Positions 32,511 through 44,063 of a stretch of DNA of 64,000 nt are shown one piece after another (within the stretch, counting starts at the first letter, position 1; each line of letters begins with the position of its first letter). The stretch lies in the NCBI GenBank assembly GCA_001600635.1, contig BCKL01000023.1, forward strand, positions 375,852-439,851, read 5' to 3'. The notes under the pieces are model-generated. The model was not told the origin of the DNA, made no database searches, and saw nothing but the letters and a program-made list of their open reading frames with translations. This DNA is from Leucosporidium creatinivorum (taxonomy: Eukaryota; Basidiomycota; Microbotryomycetes; Leucosporidiales; Leucosporidiaceae). A program made the position numbers and the translations under genes.

Positions 32511-33110
32511 CCTCGCGCGGCTGATGTGGGATTTGTAGGTGATTGAGGTGGAGTGGAAGGGCCGAAGAAGGGTAGCCGAGCGAAAGGCGAAGCGGGGGAG
32601 GAGAGGCCCGCGAAGGGAGGTAGAAGCCAGCTTGTGGCTTTCGTGGCACGCTCTGGTCGGAGAGAGGAGCGTCTGTGGTGGTGTCAAGGTGTCAGTCAGC
32701 TCTGTGGACGGCAGAGCTGCAGCTGCTCGGCGAAGCTCCCCAGCTGTTTTCTCGCGCTTCGAAAAGTTGCGGAGGTGGATGTGAAGGTCGGAGGAGCTAG
32801 GGAGGGGGCTGAGGGGTATTGTCGAGGTACAGGAATGTGTCCCTGGTGCTCTGCAGCTGCTTGACGGCGAGAGAGATGAGAAGCTGGACTCACGGAGGGG
32901 TTGAAGCGAAGCCAAGCTGCAGGGGGGCCGAAGGTGGTCGCTGGAGCTGTCTAGAGGTCTGATCCGAGCTGTACGAGAGTGTTCGGATACGCTGAAGCAG
33001 ACACGAGAGAAGCGGGCGAGTCTAACCTTCGAATCGCTCGCGGGCTTCGAGCGCTGATCGCGAACCTAAGGTTGCTCTCCTCCATTTCGCTCGTCTCTCA
33101 CTCGCTCAAC
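32511..33110. promoter_or_regulatory. Divergent tRNase Z / VMA4 upstream region
   Basis: Six hundred bp between tRNase Z (minus) and the first base of the VMA4 start codon. It contains the non-AUG presequence-like extension of tRNase Z (32511-32672), its 5'UTR intron (about 32673-32893) and presumably both promoters. No ATG lies on the minus strand between 32511 and 33082. Confidence 0.55.
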
Positions 33111-34617
33111 AGTAAGCTTTAGAACAGTTATGTAGCTCTTCGCAGCTCGCCCGCACGTTAAGCCTCGCCGTTCAGCCCATGGCCACCCACCTCTTGCCGA
33201 GTCCTCGCCATCTCAACGCTGGCTCTCTCGGCGTTCGGATCATTTACAGGCAACGAGGCAGGCTCAATCTGATGGCCTACAGCCTTGCACATTTCTGCTG
33301 CTCTCTCAGTCGACTACAACCCCGTCTCATCCCACCGTCCTGAGCGCTGACCCACGTCGTCTCTCGTCTCTCCACTGCTGTCCTCTCTCTTCCTGTACCG
33401 TTTCGCTACTCTTCAGTGCCAGGACTTACCGATGATGAAGTCGTATCAGAGATGCGCAAGATGGTATGTCGCTGTCTCCCTTCCGTCGAGACCTCAGCAT
33501 GACGCTCTAGCTGACCCGCTCCCTCTCTCCTGCTCTGTAACAGACCGCTTTCATCAAGCAAGAAGCGCTCGAGAAGGCTCGTGAGATCAAAGTCAAGGCA
33601 GATGAGGAGTTCTCCATCGAGAAGGTACGTCTCGGCGGAAGTGAGCAGACGAGGGAGTGGGGGTTGGTGCGCTCGCTCGATCCGAACGCTGACTCGGCTG
33701 TACTACGACCACAGGGAAAGATTGTTCGTCAGGAGAGCACCAACATTGATGCCAACTTGGAGCGCAAGAAGAAGCAGGTCGAGATTGAGAAGAAGATGTG
33801 CGTTAAGCTCGTCGCCGGTCGTCGCTCGGCTCGGGAGCTGTAGCTGATCTTTTGGCTCTCCTCCGTTTTCTCACTCGCCCTCTATCGTCCCGCCTACACG
33901 ACTACCACAGCGCCATCTCCAACCAGAACAACAAGTCCCGCCTCCAACTGCTCGAGCGCCGCGAGGAGTTGCTCGAGAAGGTCTTTGACGACGCCCGAGC
34001 AAAGATTGCCTCGACGACGAGCGATGAGAAGAAGTATGCAGAGCTGCTGAAGGGGTTGATTCTTCAGGTGAGCCCTTCTCTCTCCCTCGCCGCCGAACTG
34101 AACGCTGAGCTGATGGCGGAGACCAACAGGCCCTCTACACTATCATGGAGAAGGATATCAAGGTCTCGGGAAGGAAGAAGGATTCCAAGTTGGTCAAGAA
34201 GGCGGCAGAGCAGGCGGCCGCTGAGTTCGAGAAGGAGGCGGGCTATGCCGTCAAGTTCGCTGTCGACGAGGAGTTGGCCGAGAGCTCGTATGTTCTCTCG
34301 CTGTTTGCTCACGGGACAGAGCTGATGTGGACGGTGTTACAGCTCCGGTGGTGTCATCATCAAGGGATATGGATCGAGGATTACCGTCAACAACACCCTG
34401 GATGAGAGGCTGAGGCTGTTGGAGGAGAAGGTCCGTCTTGCTCCCACCCCCCCTCGCTGCTTCTCTCGCTGATCCCTCGTTTGCGCACAGATGCTCCCCG
34501 AGATCCGAGAGTCCCTGTTCGGCAAGAACGAGAACCGCAGGGTGAGTTCTGGCTCTCTCTGTTTCAGCTCGGCTCGGCGCTGACCCCTCTCCCTCCCTTT
34601 CGCAGTTCTACTCGTAA
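33111..34617 (+). CDS. VMA4: V-ATPase subunit E
   Basis: Predicted 225-residue peripheral-stalk subunit E of the vacuolar proton ATPase. Exons: the single base A at 33111, then 33417-33463, 33544-33624, 33715-33797, 33911-34067, 34130-34287, 34343-34430, 34491-34541, 34606-34617. The initiator ATG appears split: the A ends exon 1 before a GTAAGC donor, and TG opens exon 2 after a TTCAG acceptor, giving MPGLTDDEVVSEMRKM and then TAFIKQEALEKAREIKVKAD. This matches the start of the family, and the coding length closes exactly. Without it, the first in-frame ATG is MRKM, which drops the conserved LTDDEV. Later blocks: GKIVRQESTNIDANLERKKK, RLQLLERREELLEKVFDDAR, GGVIIKGYGSRITVNNTLDE, and ESLFGKNENRRFYS at the end. 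The 305-nt first intron is long for this genome. Confidence 0.92.
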
Positions 34618-34779
34618 AGCTCTCCCGCCCCACTAGTATAGCTCTCGTTCCCCCTTTTTTGTGTGCATTGTGAAAGGACTCTTCCCTCGTCCATCTTGCC
34701 AAAGCGAGCCTCGCTCCCTTTCGAACCGGTCTCGACGAGCTGCCGTCCGAGCTCGAGGTCACTGCTTGAGCTCCTCCGC

Positions 34780-37700
34780 ATGCTTCGTCGCTTGCCTCTT
34801 CGCCGTCTTCGCCTGCCAACAAACAGCATGGCGCCAACAACTAAGGCACAACAGCGTCTCTCCAGCGTTCTTACCACCCTAAAGCCTACTACAGCAGAAC
34901 AACAGCGCGAGTTGCTCGGGACGCTGAGGATTGGAGAGCTCGCTCTGCCGATTTACGAGACGGATGACCCGGCTCGTATTGCGAGGGAGGTCAATTTAAT
35001 GGATACGAGGGATGGGGAAACGGTGGAGCATGTGGAATGGATGATGAGGAAGGCGGTTTTAGGTGCGTTTCCCTCTCGGCCTGCGCTGCTCGTACTCGGC
35101 CGCTGATGGTCGGTTTTGGTCGATTCTCAGCGCAAGACATATTCCTTATCGGACCTCCCGGTACCTATGCTCGTCGATTGGCCTACACCTTCGCTTCGCT
35201 CTTGAACAAGCCCGTTGAGATTGTCTCTCTCCATCGCGACGTCGGAGAGTCGGAAATCAAGCAGGGGAGGGAGATCAGGGAGGGCGGGAAGCTCGTGTAC
35301 ACCGACTCGGCTGCCGTGAGGGCTGCCAAGAAGGGTAGCATCCTCATCCTGGACGGAGTGGAGCGGGTGAGTCGAGTTTCGGCGTTCGCTTCGGTCGCTC
35401 TGTTCTGCGCTAATCTCGGACCTATCAACAGTGCGAACGCGGCGTCCTACCCCTCCTGAACAACCTACTCGAAAACAGGGAGATCAACCTCGAGGACGGC
35501 ACCCATATCGTCTCGGCCGACCGATACGAGAAGATGCTCCAGAACGGCGAGGACACGAAGCTCTTCATCCCCGCCAGTCGCGAGTTCAGAGTAATCGCTA
35601 TAGGAACACCAGTTCGTGAGTCGTCTCGATCCTCGGCCTTCGTAAATTGCCCACTGACCTCTCCATCTCGCGCTCGCCGAACAGCTCCCTACCCCGGCTT
35701 CCCTCTCGACCCGCCCTTCCGCTCACGTTTCCAGGCTCGCTACCTCGACCCTCTCTCCACCGGCAAGATCCTCGCTACCCAACCCGGCGCGAAACGCCCT
35801 CAAGACGTCAATGGCAAGGAGATGGTCGAGAAGGTCGCCGAGGCTATCGCATTGGTGCAGGTTGGGAAGGAGCTGAGTGAGTTCAGGCGCTGCCTGATGT
35901 GACAGAATAAGATTGCTGACGATTCGAATTGCACAGGAGCTCGCATGGCCTCTGGCGTCTCCTCTTCTGCCTCCGCCGAGATCCCGTCCTTCCCGCAAAC
36001 CGCCCTTCTCAAAATCTCCACCTTCCTCACTCTCTTCCCCCTTCCCTCTTCCTCCTCCCTCTCCACTCCCGCCCAAATCGCCAATCTCCTCCTCACCATG
36101 CATCCTGCTCTCGCGTTCATGGCTGCGCCGAGCTGGCGCTCCTTGGAAGAAGCGTTCGAGAAGGCTGGGATGGGCGAGTGGACGGAGGGGATTGCGGAGA
36201 GCGACTGGGGAGCTGTCGGGCTGGAGGGTGAGGGTATCGGAGGGTGGGTGTTGGAGGGCATCGAGAGGAAGGGCGAGAGGGAGGCGACCCTCTCTTTCTC
36301 GCGCGGAGGAGTCGAAAGGATCTCGCTCGACGTCCCCGCTGGTCCTCTCCCTTTCGCGACGTACCCTCTCACCAACGAAGCCTACCCACACATCTACCTT
36401 ACGCCTCGTTTCCAGCATCTCCTCACCTCCTTCCTCCAACTACACGCTCTCGGCTCATTCGACATCTCCTTCCTCCCCCCGTCGTCCTCTCTCCAATCCT
36501 CTTCCTCATCCACCACCATCTTAATCGAAACATTCGCCGCCCTCCTCGGCTACGACCTCCTCTCGCTCCACCTCTACAAAGAGCTAGGAGGCCGTGAGCT
36601 CTGGATGCGCCGAGTCGTCAACTCGGGCGCCGATGGCAAGGGAGGCGGAGTGACGAGTTGGGAGCCTAGTCTCTTGACTAAGGGGGCTTGGGAGGGCAAG
36701 TTGGTGCATTTGGAGGGGATCGATGCGTTGGGAGCGACGGCGGGGAGCTTGGGAAGGCTGCTGTGTGAGCGGGAGGGAGAGCTTTGGGAGGGTCAGAGGC
36801 TCGTCGGGCCGTTGAAGGAGGGCGAGGTGAGTTCTGATTGGCTCTCTTCACTTAGCGCTCGGCCGCTCATGCTCCTATTCGACTATACAGGTCACCCACC
36901 CTCTCCTCTCTCACATCCACCCCTCCTTCCGCATCATCGCCACGTCCTCCAAATCTACCCCTCCTCGCGACTGGCTCACCGAAGAGCTCTCCTCTAACTT
37001 CATTTCCCTCCCCACCCTCGCCATGCCTCTCGAAGAAGAGACCGCCATCCTCAGCTCCACCGGCTGTCCTCCGGCGCTGGTCAAGCAGCTCGAGCTGTTC
37101 GCGCGGGAGTATAGGAGGGCCAACTCGGCGCCGGGGAGCAAGAGTAGGAGGTTGGGAACGGCGAGTCTCGTTAGGATCGCCAAGCGGTTGGCGAGGTACC
37201 CCGACGAGGGATTGTTCGGCTTGCTCAACCGAACGCTGTTGAGCGAGTTCTTGCCGACGACCGACAAGGTCGCGCTGCAGGAGCTGTTCAAGCAGACGGG
37301 CGTGGTGGAGCCGCCGATCTGGGTGAGTCTGAGGGGGGTTCAGTGAGGTGTACGAAGAGCGTCGCTGACCTTCCATCACCGAGCAGTGGAACCCGCCTTC
37401 CGAGATCTCCGAGTCGACCAAGCAGCTCGTCTTCCCCGCCGCCAGCGACCCGGAGGAGCAGAGCAAGTCGTACTCGATCCCTCTCTTCGACATGTCGCAA
37501 GATCCCGATGGAGCGAGTCACGTCCCGTACATGACGAATTACCTCGAGTCAGTCCAGCTCTCTTCTCTCATCACCATGCGCGAGCTGACCTCCCAGTCCA
37601 TCCACAGCAACTCGCAACAGACGGCCCTCATGCGCGACATCGCTACAGATCTCGAGGTTCTCGGCGAGCACATCCTCCTCCTCGGCAACCAGGGAGTCGG

Positions 37701-40164
37701 CAAGAACAAGATCATCGACCGACTTCTCCAGCTCCTCAACCGACCTCGGGAGTTCATCCAGCTTCACCGGTGAGTCCTGAGATGTACTCGAGCTTCTCCC
37801 AGCCGCTCGAACTGCTTGGCGTTCCTCGACTCGACCCACTCGACCTTCGCCGAACCTGACCGTCGCCGAACTCGCCGAACTCGGACCTTCGAAGTTACAT
37901 AGCTCGGCCGCTGACCCCACTATGCTCAATTACAGCGACACCACCACCCAATCCCTCATGTTCCAAACCACCCTCGAAGGTGGTGTCATCCGCTACGTCG
38001 ACTCGCCCCTCCTCCGCGCCGTCTCGCTCGGTCGCATCCTCGTGATCGACGAGGTCGACAAGGCGGCCGCTCCAGTCGTCGCTGGACTCGCCAGTCTCGC
38101 CGGTCGAGGAGAGATGACCCTCGCCGATGGAAGGAGGATTCGCCCAGCCAGCAAGCTCGGTCAAGAAGGCGACATCATCGTCCACCCCAACTTCCGCCTC
38201 ATTCTGCTGGCGAACAGACCGGGATTCCCATTCCTAGGGAATCCGTTCCTCCGAGTGCTTGGAGACAACTTCTCCGCCTACTCCGTGGCCAACCCCGACA
38301 TCGACAGTGAGCAGAAGGTGCTCTCCGAGCTCGCCCCCGACATGGATCCCGAGCTCCTGCGCTCGCTGGTCGGCGCCTTCAGCGACCTTCGCAAGGCCTT
38401 CGACGCGGGCAAAATCGCCTATCCTTTCTCACTACGTGAATTGATCGCCTTGGTTCGTCACACGGCCCGTTTCCCGGAGGAAACGCTCGAGTCCGTCCTT
38501 CGTAACGTCTTCGACTTCGACGTAACTCGCCCCGAAGTACTCGACACGCTGTACGAGGTGCTGAGGAAGCACAAGCTTGGCGTTGAGCGGATCGGGATCG
38601 ACGCCGTGCGCGCCACCACCGCCGAGCTCAAGGAGAAGCCCAAGGTCATTGAGTTCGAGCCGAAGGGCGACACGAGCTTGTCGGAGCCGCCCAAGTTCGG
38701 CAAGGAGGACGACAAGGTGCATGTAGGAGGCAACACTTGGGCTGGAGGAACGGGAGGTCGCTCGACGGCAGGTCTTGGCGGAAGGGTGAGTTGTCGAGCC
38801 TTAAAACTCGCCGAAGCTCGGTGCTGACGCTCTCGCATGCGGTTCTCAGGGAGGATACATGCGCCTCTACAAGCCAGGTCAAGATATCCACCAAATCAGC
38901 GACAAGCTGAAGGCGCAGGTGCCCGAGGAGGTCAAGTCCAAGGCTCGTGAGATGGCTCGGTGAGTCCTACCCGTCGCCACTCCTCCGCCCTCGCTGACCG
39001 TACTTGTTCGCCGCCCACAGGAAGGAGCTCGCCGCCCGTCTCGCCGAGATTGACCTCACCAGCGGTCAAGCCTCCATCTACTCGGGCTACCACGACGCCG
39101 TCGCTGCTCATGTACAACAACTCGTCAACTTCCTCGACAACCTCGAGGCGAACGAGGAGGAAAGGGTCTGGCTTCGGCGCCAGGCTGATGGAGAGCTGGA
39201 CGACAGTAGGCTCGCAGACGGTCTGACGGGCGAGGCGACGATCTACAAGAGACGTGGGATGGAGAAGCCCGAGCTCGGCCGACCTCAGCTCAAGCCCAAG
39301 CGGATCCGCTTCGTCGTCGACTGCTCAGGCTCGATGTACCGCAACCAGTACGACGGCCGTCTCGCGCGCTCATTGGAAGCTAGTACGTCCTTTCTTGACT
39401 CTTCCATCACCCCTACGCCTCACCTTTGAGCCCATCAGCGCTCGCTGAGCATCGAGCTGACTCGTCTTCTTCGCTTCCCTCGCAGTCACCATGGTCCTCG
39501 AGTCCTTCTCTCGTCTGCAGCGCAAGGAGAAGTACCGCATCGACATTGTTGGACACAGCGGGGAGGAGGCCGTCATCCCCCTCGTTCCTCTCGACACGCT
39601 CGCTGGACTTCACGCCGGCGACTTCTACAAGTGAGCTTGTTCGGTCGCTTTGCTCTCTCTGAGGGGGCTCACTGACTTTTTATTATCCACAGAGTCATCC
39701 AGAAGGCGGCTCTGATCCCTCAATTCGTCTGGGCCGGCGACGTGAGCTCATTCATCTCGCCCCTCTCTCGGCTCTCACTGACCTCCTTCCTCTCACAGCA
39801 CACCCTCGAGGCCATCGAGCAAGGAGTCGCCGCCGTCGTCGACTCTGACTCGGACGACTTCTTCCTCATCGTCCTCACCGACGCCAACTTTGAGCGCTAC
39901 GGCATTGAGAAGGAGGATCTGACCAAGGCTATGAACTCGAATCCCAAGGTCAAGACGTGCGTTCGGACTCCTCTCGCCATGCATCTACTACCTCTGCTAA
40001 CTCTTTCGCGCCTCGATAGCTCCCTCATCGCCATCGGCGAAGGCGCCGAAGCCGAGTGGCTCCCCTCGGCGCTCCCTGGCAAGGCTCACCGCGTCAAGAA
40101 CACGAGTGACATTGCTACGACGCTGAGGACCATCTTGAGTAGTATGCTAGGAGGGGAGCTGTAG
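34780..40164 (+). CDS. VWA8: VWA8-like mitochondrial AAA+ ATPase
   Basis: Predicted 1452-residue protein in 15 exons: 34780-35062, 35131-35366, 35432-35615, 35685-35876, 35937-36826, 36891-37322, 37387-37547, 37608-37769, 37936-38785, 38850-38959, 39021-39382, 39486-39630, 39693-39741, 39799-39956, 40020-40164. The ATG at 34780 gives an arginine-rich presequence (MLRRLPLRRLRLPTNS); a second ATG follows 48 nt later. Two AAA+ modules are visible, with Walker A-like LIGPPGTYARRL and LLGNQGVGKNKIIDRL and Walker B-like SILILDG and ILVIDEVDKA. Then come ILLANRPGFPFLGNPFLRVL, HVGGNTWAGGTGGRSTAGLG and a C-terminal von Willebrand A domain with the metal site VDCSGSMYRNQYDGRLARSL. Human VWA8 is about 1900 residues, and its long middle section is largely missing here. 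In animals it is a matrix-side mitochondrial ATPase of unclear role. Confidence 0.93.
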
Positions 40165-40397
40165 AGCTATCGTATCGTTGTTCAATAGACCTCATCTGTT
40201 TGCCGTTAGTCGGTCCTCGGCGCTGGCTTCGCTAATCAATCTCGCACGCTCGTCGAGCTCGAGTCGTATCCAAGTCACTGCTATTCCCGAATCAAGACCA
40301 AGAAGAATGTGGGGGGGTATTCCAAGCTATACACAACAAGTGTTCGAAATCAATCCAGACCTACCCTCCTCCTTTCTCTGCTCGGCGCTCAACGCCC

Positions 40398-43300
40398 TCA
40401 CTCCAGAGCATGCCACCCACTCGCCATTCCCGGCTGCTGCTGGTTCTGAGGCGTAGCAGCACGACTAGTGTTCGAGCTCGTCGCGCCGCTGCCTCGCCTC
40501 GAACCTCCGCCTCCCCCGCCGACGACCCCGACCGAGCTTGCAGCGCCAGCGCCGAACTCCAGCCCCGACGCCACTCCCTCTCCTCCCGCTCCTCCTCCGA
40601 GCATCGGCGTTCCTCCCGCGCCTCCTCTTGCTGCTGCTCCAGCGCTGAACGCCGATCCTCCATGCTGGGGGGCTCCTCCATTCCAGTATCCCGCTCCAGG
40701 TGTAGCGTACGACTGCTGCTGCTGGGAGAGCGGAGGAGGAGCGGTCGACAAAGGCCAGCCGGGCGAGCCGGTGAAGGTCGTGGCCGACTCCGAGTGTTGC
40801 GAGCGAGAGGCGTAGGGCTGGTGGGAGTGCGAGTGAGGGTGGGGGTGCGGCTGGAGGGGCGAGTAGGGCTGGTGGTAAGAGGAAGGAGGCTGGGAGAATC
40901 GACCGAAAGCAGGGGAGGTCGGGGCGTAGCCTTGCGAGGGAGAGGCGCGGGGGTAGTAGCCTTGCTGCTGACTCGCCGAGCCGAAGCTGTCCCAGGCTGA
41001 CCACTGGGAGTAGCCGTGCGAAGGGTACTGCCCCGATTGGGCGAGGTAGGCGTACTCGGCGCCGTACGCCGAACGAGAAGAAGGACCGAGGCCGAAGCCG
41101 GCGTAAGGGTCGGCGAAGCCTTGACGAGGGTGGTGATTATGTTGCTGCGCCCAGGAAGAGGGCGAAGGAAAGTCGCCGCTGAACCCTGGTAGGCCTGAGG
41201 GGATCTCAAGCGGGTTGGGAATCGAGCCCGAGGTGCGAGCTCCTCCTCGGCTGGCGGCGGCGGAGGGTGGGTGCTGCTGAGGTTGAGGAGGCGGAGTGGG
41301 AGTGATGCCCGAGACCGGCGCGGGTGGGAGAGGCGCAGGGGAAGGGAGAGCGTTCACGGCGAGGAGGGCGGCTTCGATCTCGGCGTTACTGAGGGGAGGA
41401 GGGATCTCGGCGGGGGTGTCGTCGAGCGTCGAGGTGGAGTCAAGGGCTGCTGGTCGGTCGAGATGGCGTTGGAGGTCTCCTCGCCGTTGATCAACTCCTT
41501 CGGCCCATCCTTCTCCCCTCCCTCGACCACCCCGCCGCCCAAGCTCTCACTACTCCTCTTCCTCTTCTGCCCGGCCCTCCCCTCCTTCCTAGCCCTCACA
41601 GCCTCGACCTCGCTCTCCTTCTCCTTCTCCTGCGCCTCCTCCTCCTTCCCAACTCCTCCTCCTCCATCTCCTCCTTCCTCGCCGGTAGCATGCTTCCTCG
41701 GGCTTCTCCTCTTCCCCACAGGCGACTGCACCGACCCCTCCTTCCCTTCGCCGGCGGAAGGTCCAGCGCCGACCGACACCGAGACCGAAGCTGAGCGACT
41801 CCTCGTCCTCGAGGATACTTGGGCGGCCTCGTTGGAGGTGGGAGATCCTTTAGCCGTTGGAGCGGCCACGGCGAGGGCGAGGGAGGTCGAGCCACGACGA
41901 CCTGCTCGACCGCCGCTGAGAGGCGGTTCGGCCGAGGTGGAGGTGCTGGCAGCGGCGACAACGATGGAGGCGGTGCTGCTGCGTGTCGACCTTTTGGTTG
42001 TCGTCGTCGCCGTCGTAGAAGGGGGGAGCGAGCTGGTATCGATCGCTGCGAATCCAGCCGAGAGCGCGACCGCTGGCGAAAAGGCGACGGGCAAGTCGAC
42101 GAGTCCGTTCCCTTCGGCTTCTCCCGCTCCCTCGGCTCCCGTTGCGACGCCGTTCGAGTTGGTGCTACCGTTTAGGTGGGGAGAGGGGTTCCTACTCGAA
42201 GGGCGCGGTTTGAGGAGAGTGAAGGGACCTTGAGGAGCTGAAGCGACGAGAGGGATTGGAGCGCCGTTGATGCTGAGGGCGGTTCTGTTTTCGTCAAAGG
42301 CCGTCAGCGAGGTGCATTAAGGCGAGAAAAAAGAGTGCGCGAAGAAGGCGTACCGGAGATCTCCGGCTCCGAAGGCTTTCTGCGACCCTTGAGCCGATGC
42401 GACGAACATCTCGGCGGGCACGGCGGGAGGGTGGAGCTCTCTGGCGTTGCTGATCTCGCGGGAGACGTTGAGGCGGGGAGGGGAGTTGGAGGATCTGTAT
42501 CCATTCGAGGGGGGTCAGCCGAGCTCCCAAGCGAGTCGAGACGAAGGAGGAGGAGGAGAAGAACTCACTTGACCGGCGCCTCGACCTGTTTCCCCCCTTT
42601 CGTCCACTTGGCCTTCTTCTTCTCTGGTCCTCCACCACCTCCTCCCACCTCCCTCGGCACAGCCAGCATATTCCTCACGCTCTCCACCCCTCTCACACAC
42701 TCCAAGACAGCCAAATCCCCTCCCACAGGCCTCAAACTCTCCGGACTAATCAGCCCCCTCCAAACACTCGCACTAACGCCCTGCGCATACCCCAATGCAT
42801 CAATCCAGCACTGCACCAACTCGGCACTCACCCTCTCTCCTTCGCCCGGTCCGAGGGGGTAGATATCGCGCGAGAGGCCGAGAGCGAGAGGGAGGGGGTT
42901 GGAAGGGGGTTGCGGGAAGAGGGTGAGGAGGGTGTGCCCGAGGGGTGTGGGGAGCGTGCGGGAGAGGAAGAGGGCGACTTTGGGGGAGGTGATGGGGTAG
43001 ATGGGGAGAGAGATGGAGGGGGTCGTTAGGAAGGTGGAGTAGCGGCTGGGTGAGAGGAGGGGTCAGCTCGGCGACGCGATGGGAAGGAGAAGGAGGGAGA
43101 GAGAGAACATACTTCATGATCAACCCCATAGCTACTTGTTGCTCTCTAGTAGGGAGAGTAGCCAACGCCGTCTCGACCGCTTGATGGGAGGCCATTTGCA
43201 AGCTCTCGTCTGCTTGCGCCGAGGCTCGGTCAGCTCTTCTCTTCCTCCCTCGCCTCGACGAGTGGGGGGACAAAACTCACCTCGAGTCCCCTCCAAACGA

Positions 43301-43910
43301 GCTAGATTCAACACTTCTCCGACCCGCGAGTGAAGGTACCAGAGCGCGGGAGTTGGGGGAGGGATGAAGTTGGAGGGGAAAGGGCGAGGGGGGATTCGGT
43401 TGGCGGAGGGTGGTCGACGGGCGGAGGGAGGAGGGGGAAGAGGGTTTGTGATGGCTGTTGAGGTGCAAGAGGGTCAGCTTGCGCCCCCGAGGAGGAAGAA
43501 GGCGAGAGGAAGAGCGTACAGCTTTGGTGCGAGCCGGCGGAGGTGAAAGGACCGGTGAGAGCGGGTCGCTTGAGAGGGACGTTGGAGAAGGATTGAGTCG
43601 GTTTAGGTGGGAGTTGCTGCTGCTGCTTGGGTACAGCTAGAGCTCCGGTGATAAGAAGAGGCTGTTGAGCTTCGTTGGAAGGGAGGGATCGACGAGGATA
43701 AGGCAGAGGGAGGCCAGAAGGCTGTGGCTGCTGCTGTAGGATTGTAGGTGATGCTCGTTTCTGCTGCTGCTGCTGCTTGACTGGTCTCTTCCCTCTCCCC
43801 TTGATCCCCTTCCTACCGTTCTTCTCACTCGCCTCACTCCATTCATCCTCCGAATCGTCCTCGTCGCCTGAAGAAGCCGACGATTCGATAGCTGCAGGAG
43901 GGTCCTTGTC

Positions 43911-43952
<42 letters not shown>

Positions 43953-44063
43953 CTGTCGAGCGCTGGCTGGACTGGCAGATTCGTCGCTGCCTTGTTGTTG
44001 TCCTGCGCCAGAGGGACCTTTGCGAGCGCGGAGCGAGTAGGGCTGTCGAGGTGAGGCTGACAT
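40398..44063 (-). CDS. Unknown nuclear-looking low-complexity protein
   Basis: Predicted 1071-residue protein in seven exons: 43520-44063, 43281-43454, 43113-43209, 42569-43045, 42354-42494, 41551-42284, 40398-41446. The N-terminus (MSASPRQPYSLRARKG) is followed by a poly-Asp run and basic stretches, which suggests a nuclear protein. The only globular-looking part is in exons 2-4: PALWYLHSRVGEVLNLARLE, MASHQAVETALATLPTREQQ, VAMGLIMNRYSTFLTTP, VSAELVQCWIDALGYAQGVS. The rest is Ser/Thr/Pro-rich with KR-rich patches, and the last exon is Gly/Tyr/Gln/Pro-rich. The intron 41447-41550 is open in frame. Reading through it gives a shorter protein ending at 41354, while splicing (GTGAGA donor, tandem CAGCAG acceptor) reaches a stop at 40398. 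I do not recognise the family; a chromatin or transcription role would be a guess. Confidence 0.65.
43912..43952. repeat. Trinucleotide repeat encoding poly-Asp
   Basis: About 13 copies of CGT (GAC on the coding strand) in exon 1 of the 40398-44063 gene, read as a run of Asp residues. Such tracts vary in length between strains. Confidence 0.9.

Noticed and set aside
37548-37607. Coding continuation of VWA8 through this stretch
   Set aside because: It is open in frame, but GTCAGT, GAGCTGACC and CCACAG mark an intron. Its removal gives NYLDNSQQTALMRD, which fits the family better.
41354-41550. A frameshift or broken gene in the 40398-44063 model
   Set aside because: A splice pair in phase (GTGAGA donor, CAGCAG acceptor) explains the change of frame without invoking damage, and the total length closes exactly.
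41271-42233. A 320-codon plus-strand open frame
   Set aside because: It is antisense to exon 6 and part of exon 7 of the 40398-44063 gene, Ser/Pro/Gly-rich, with no start context or recognisable domain.
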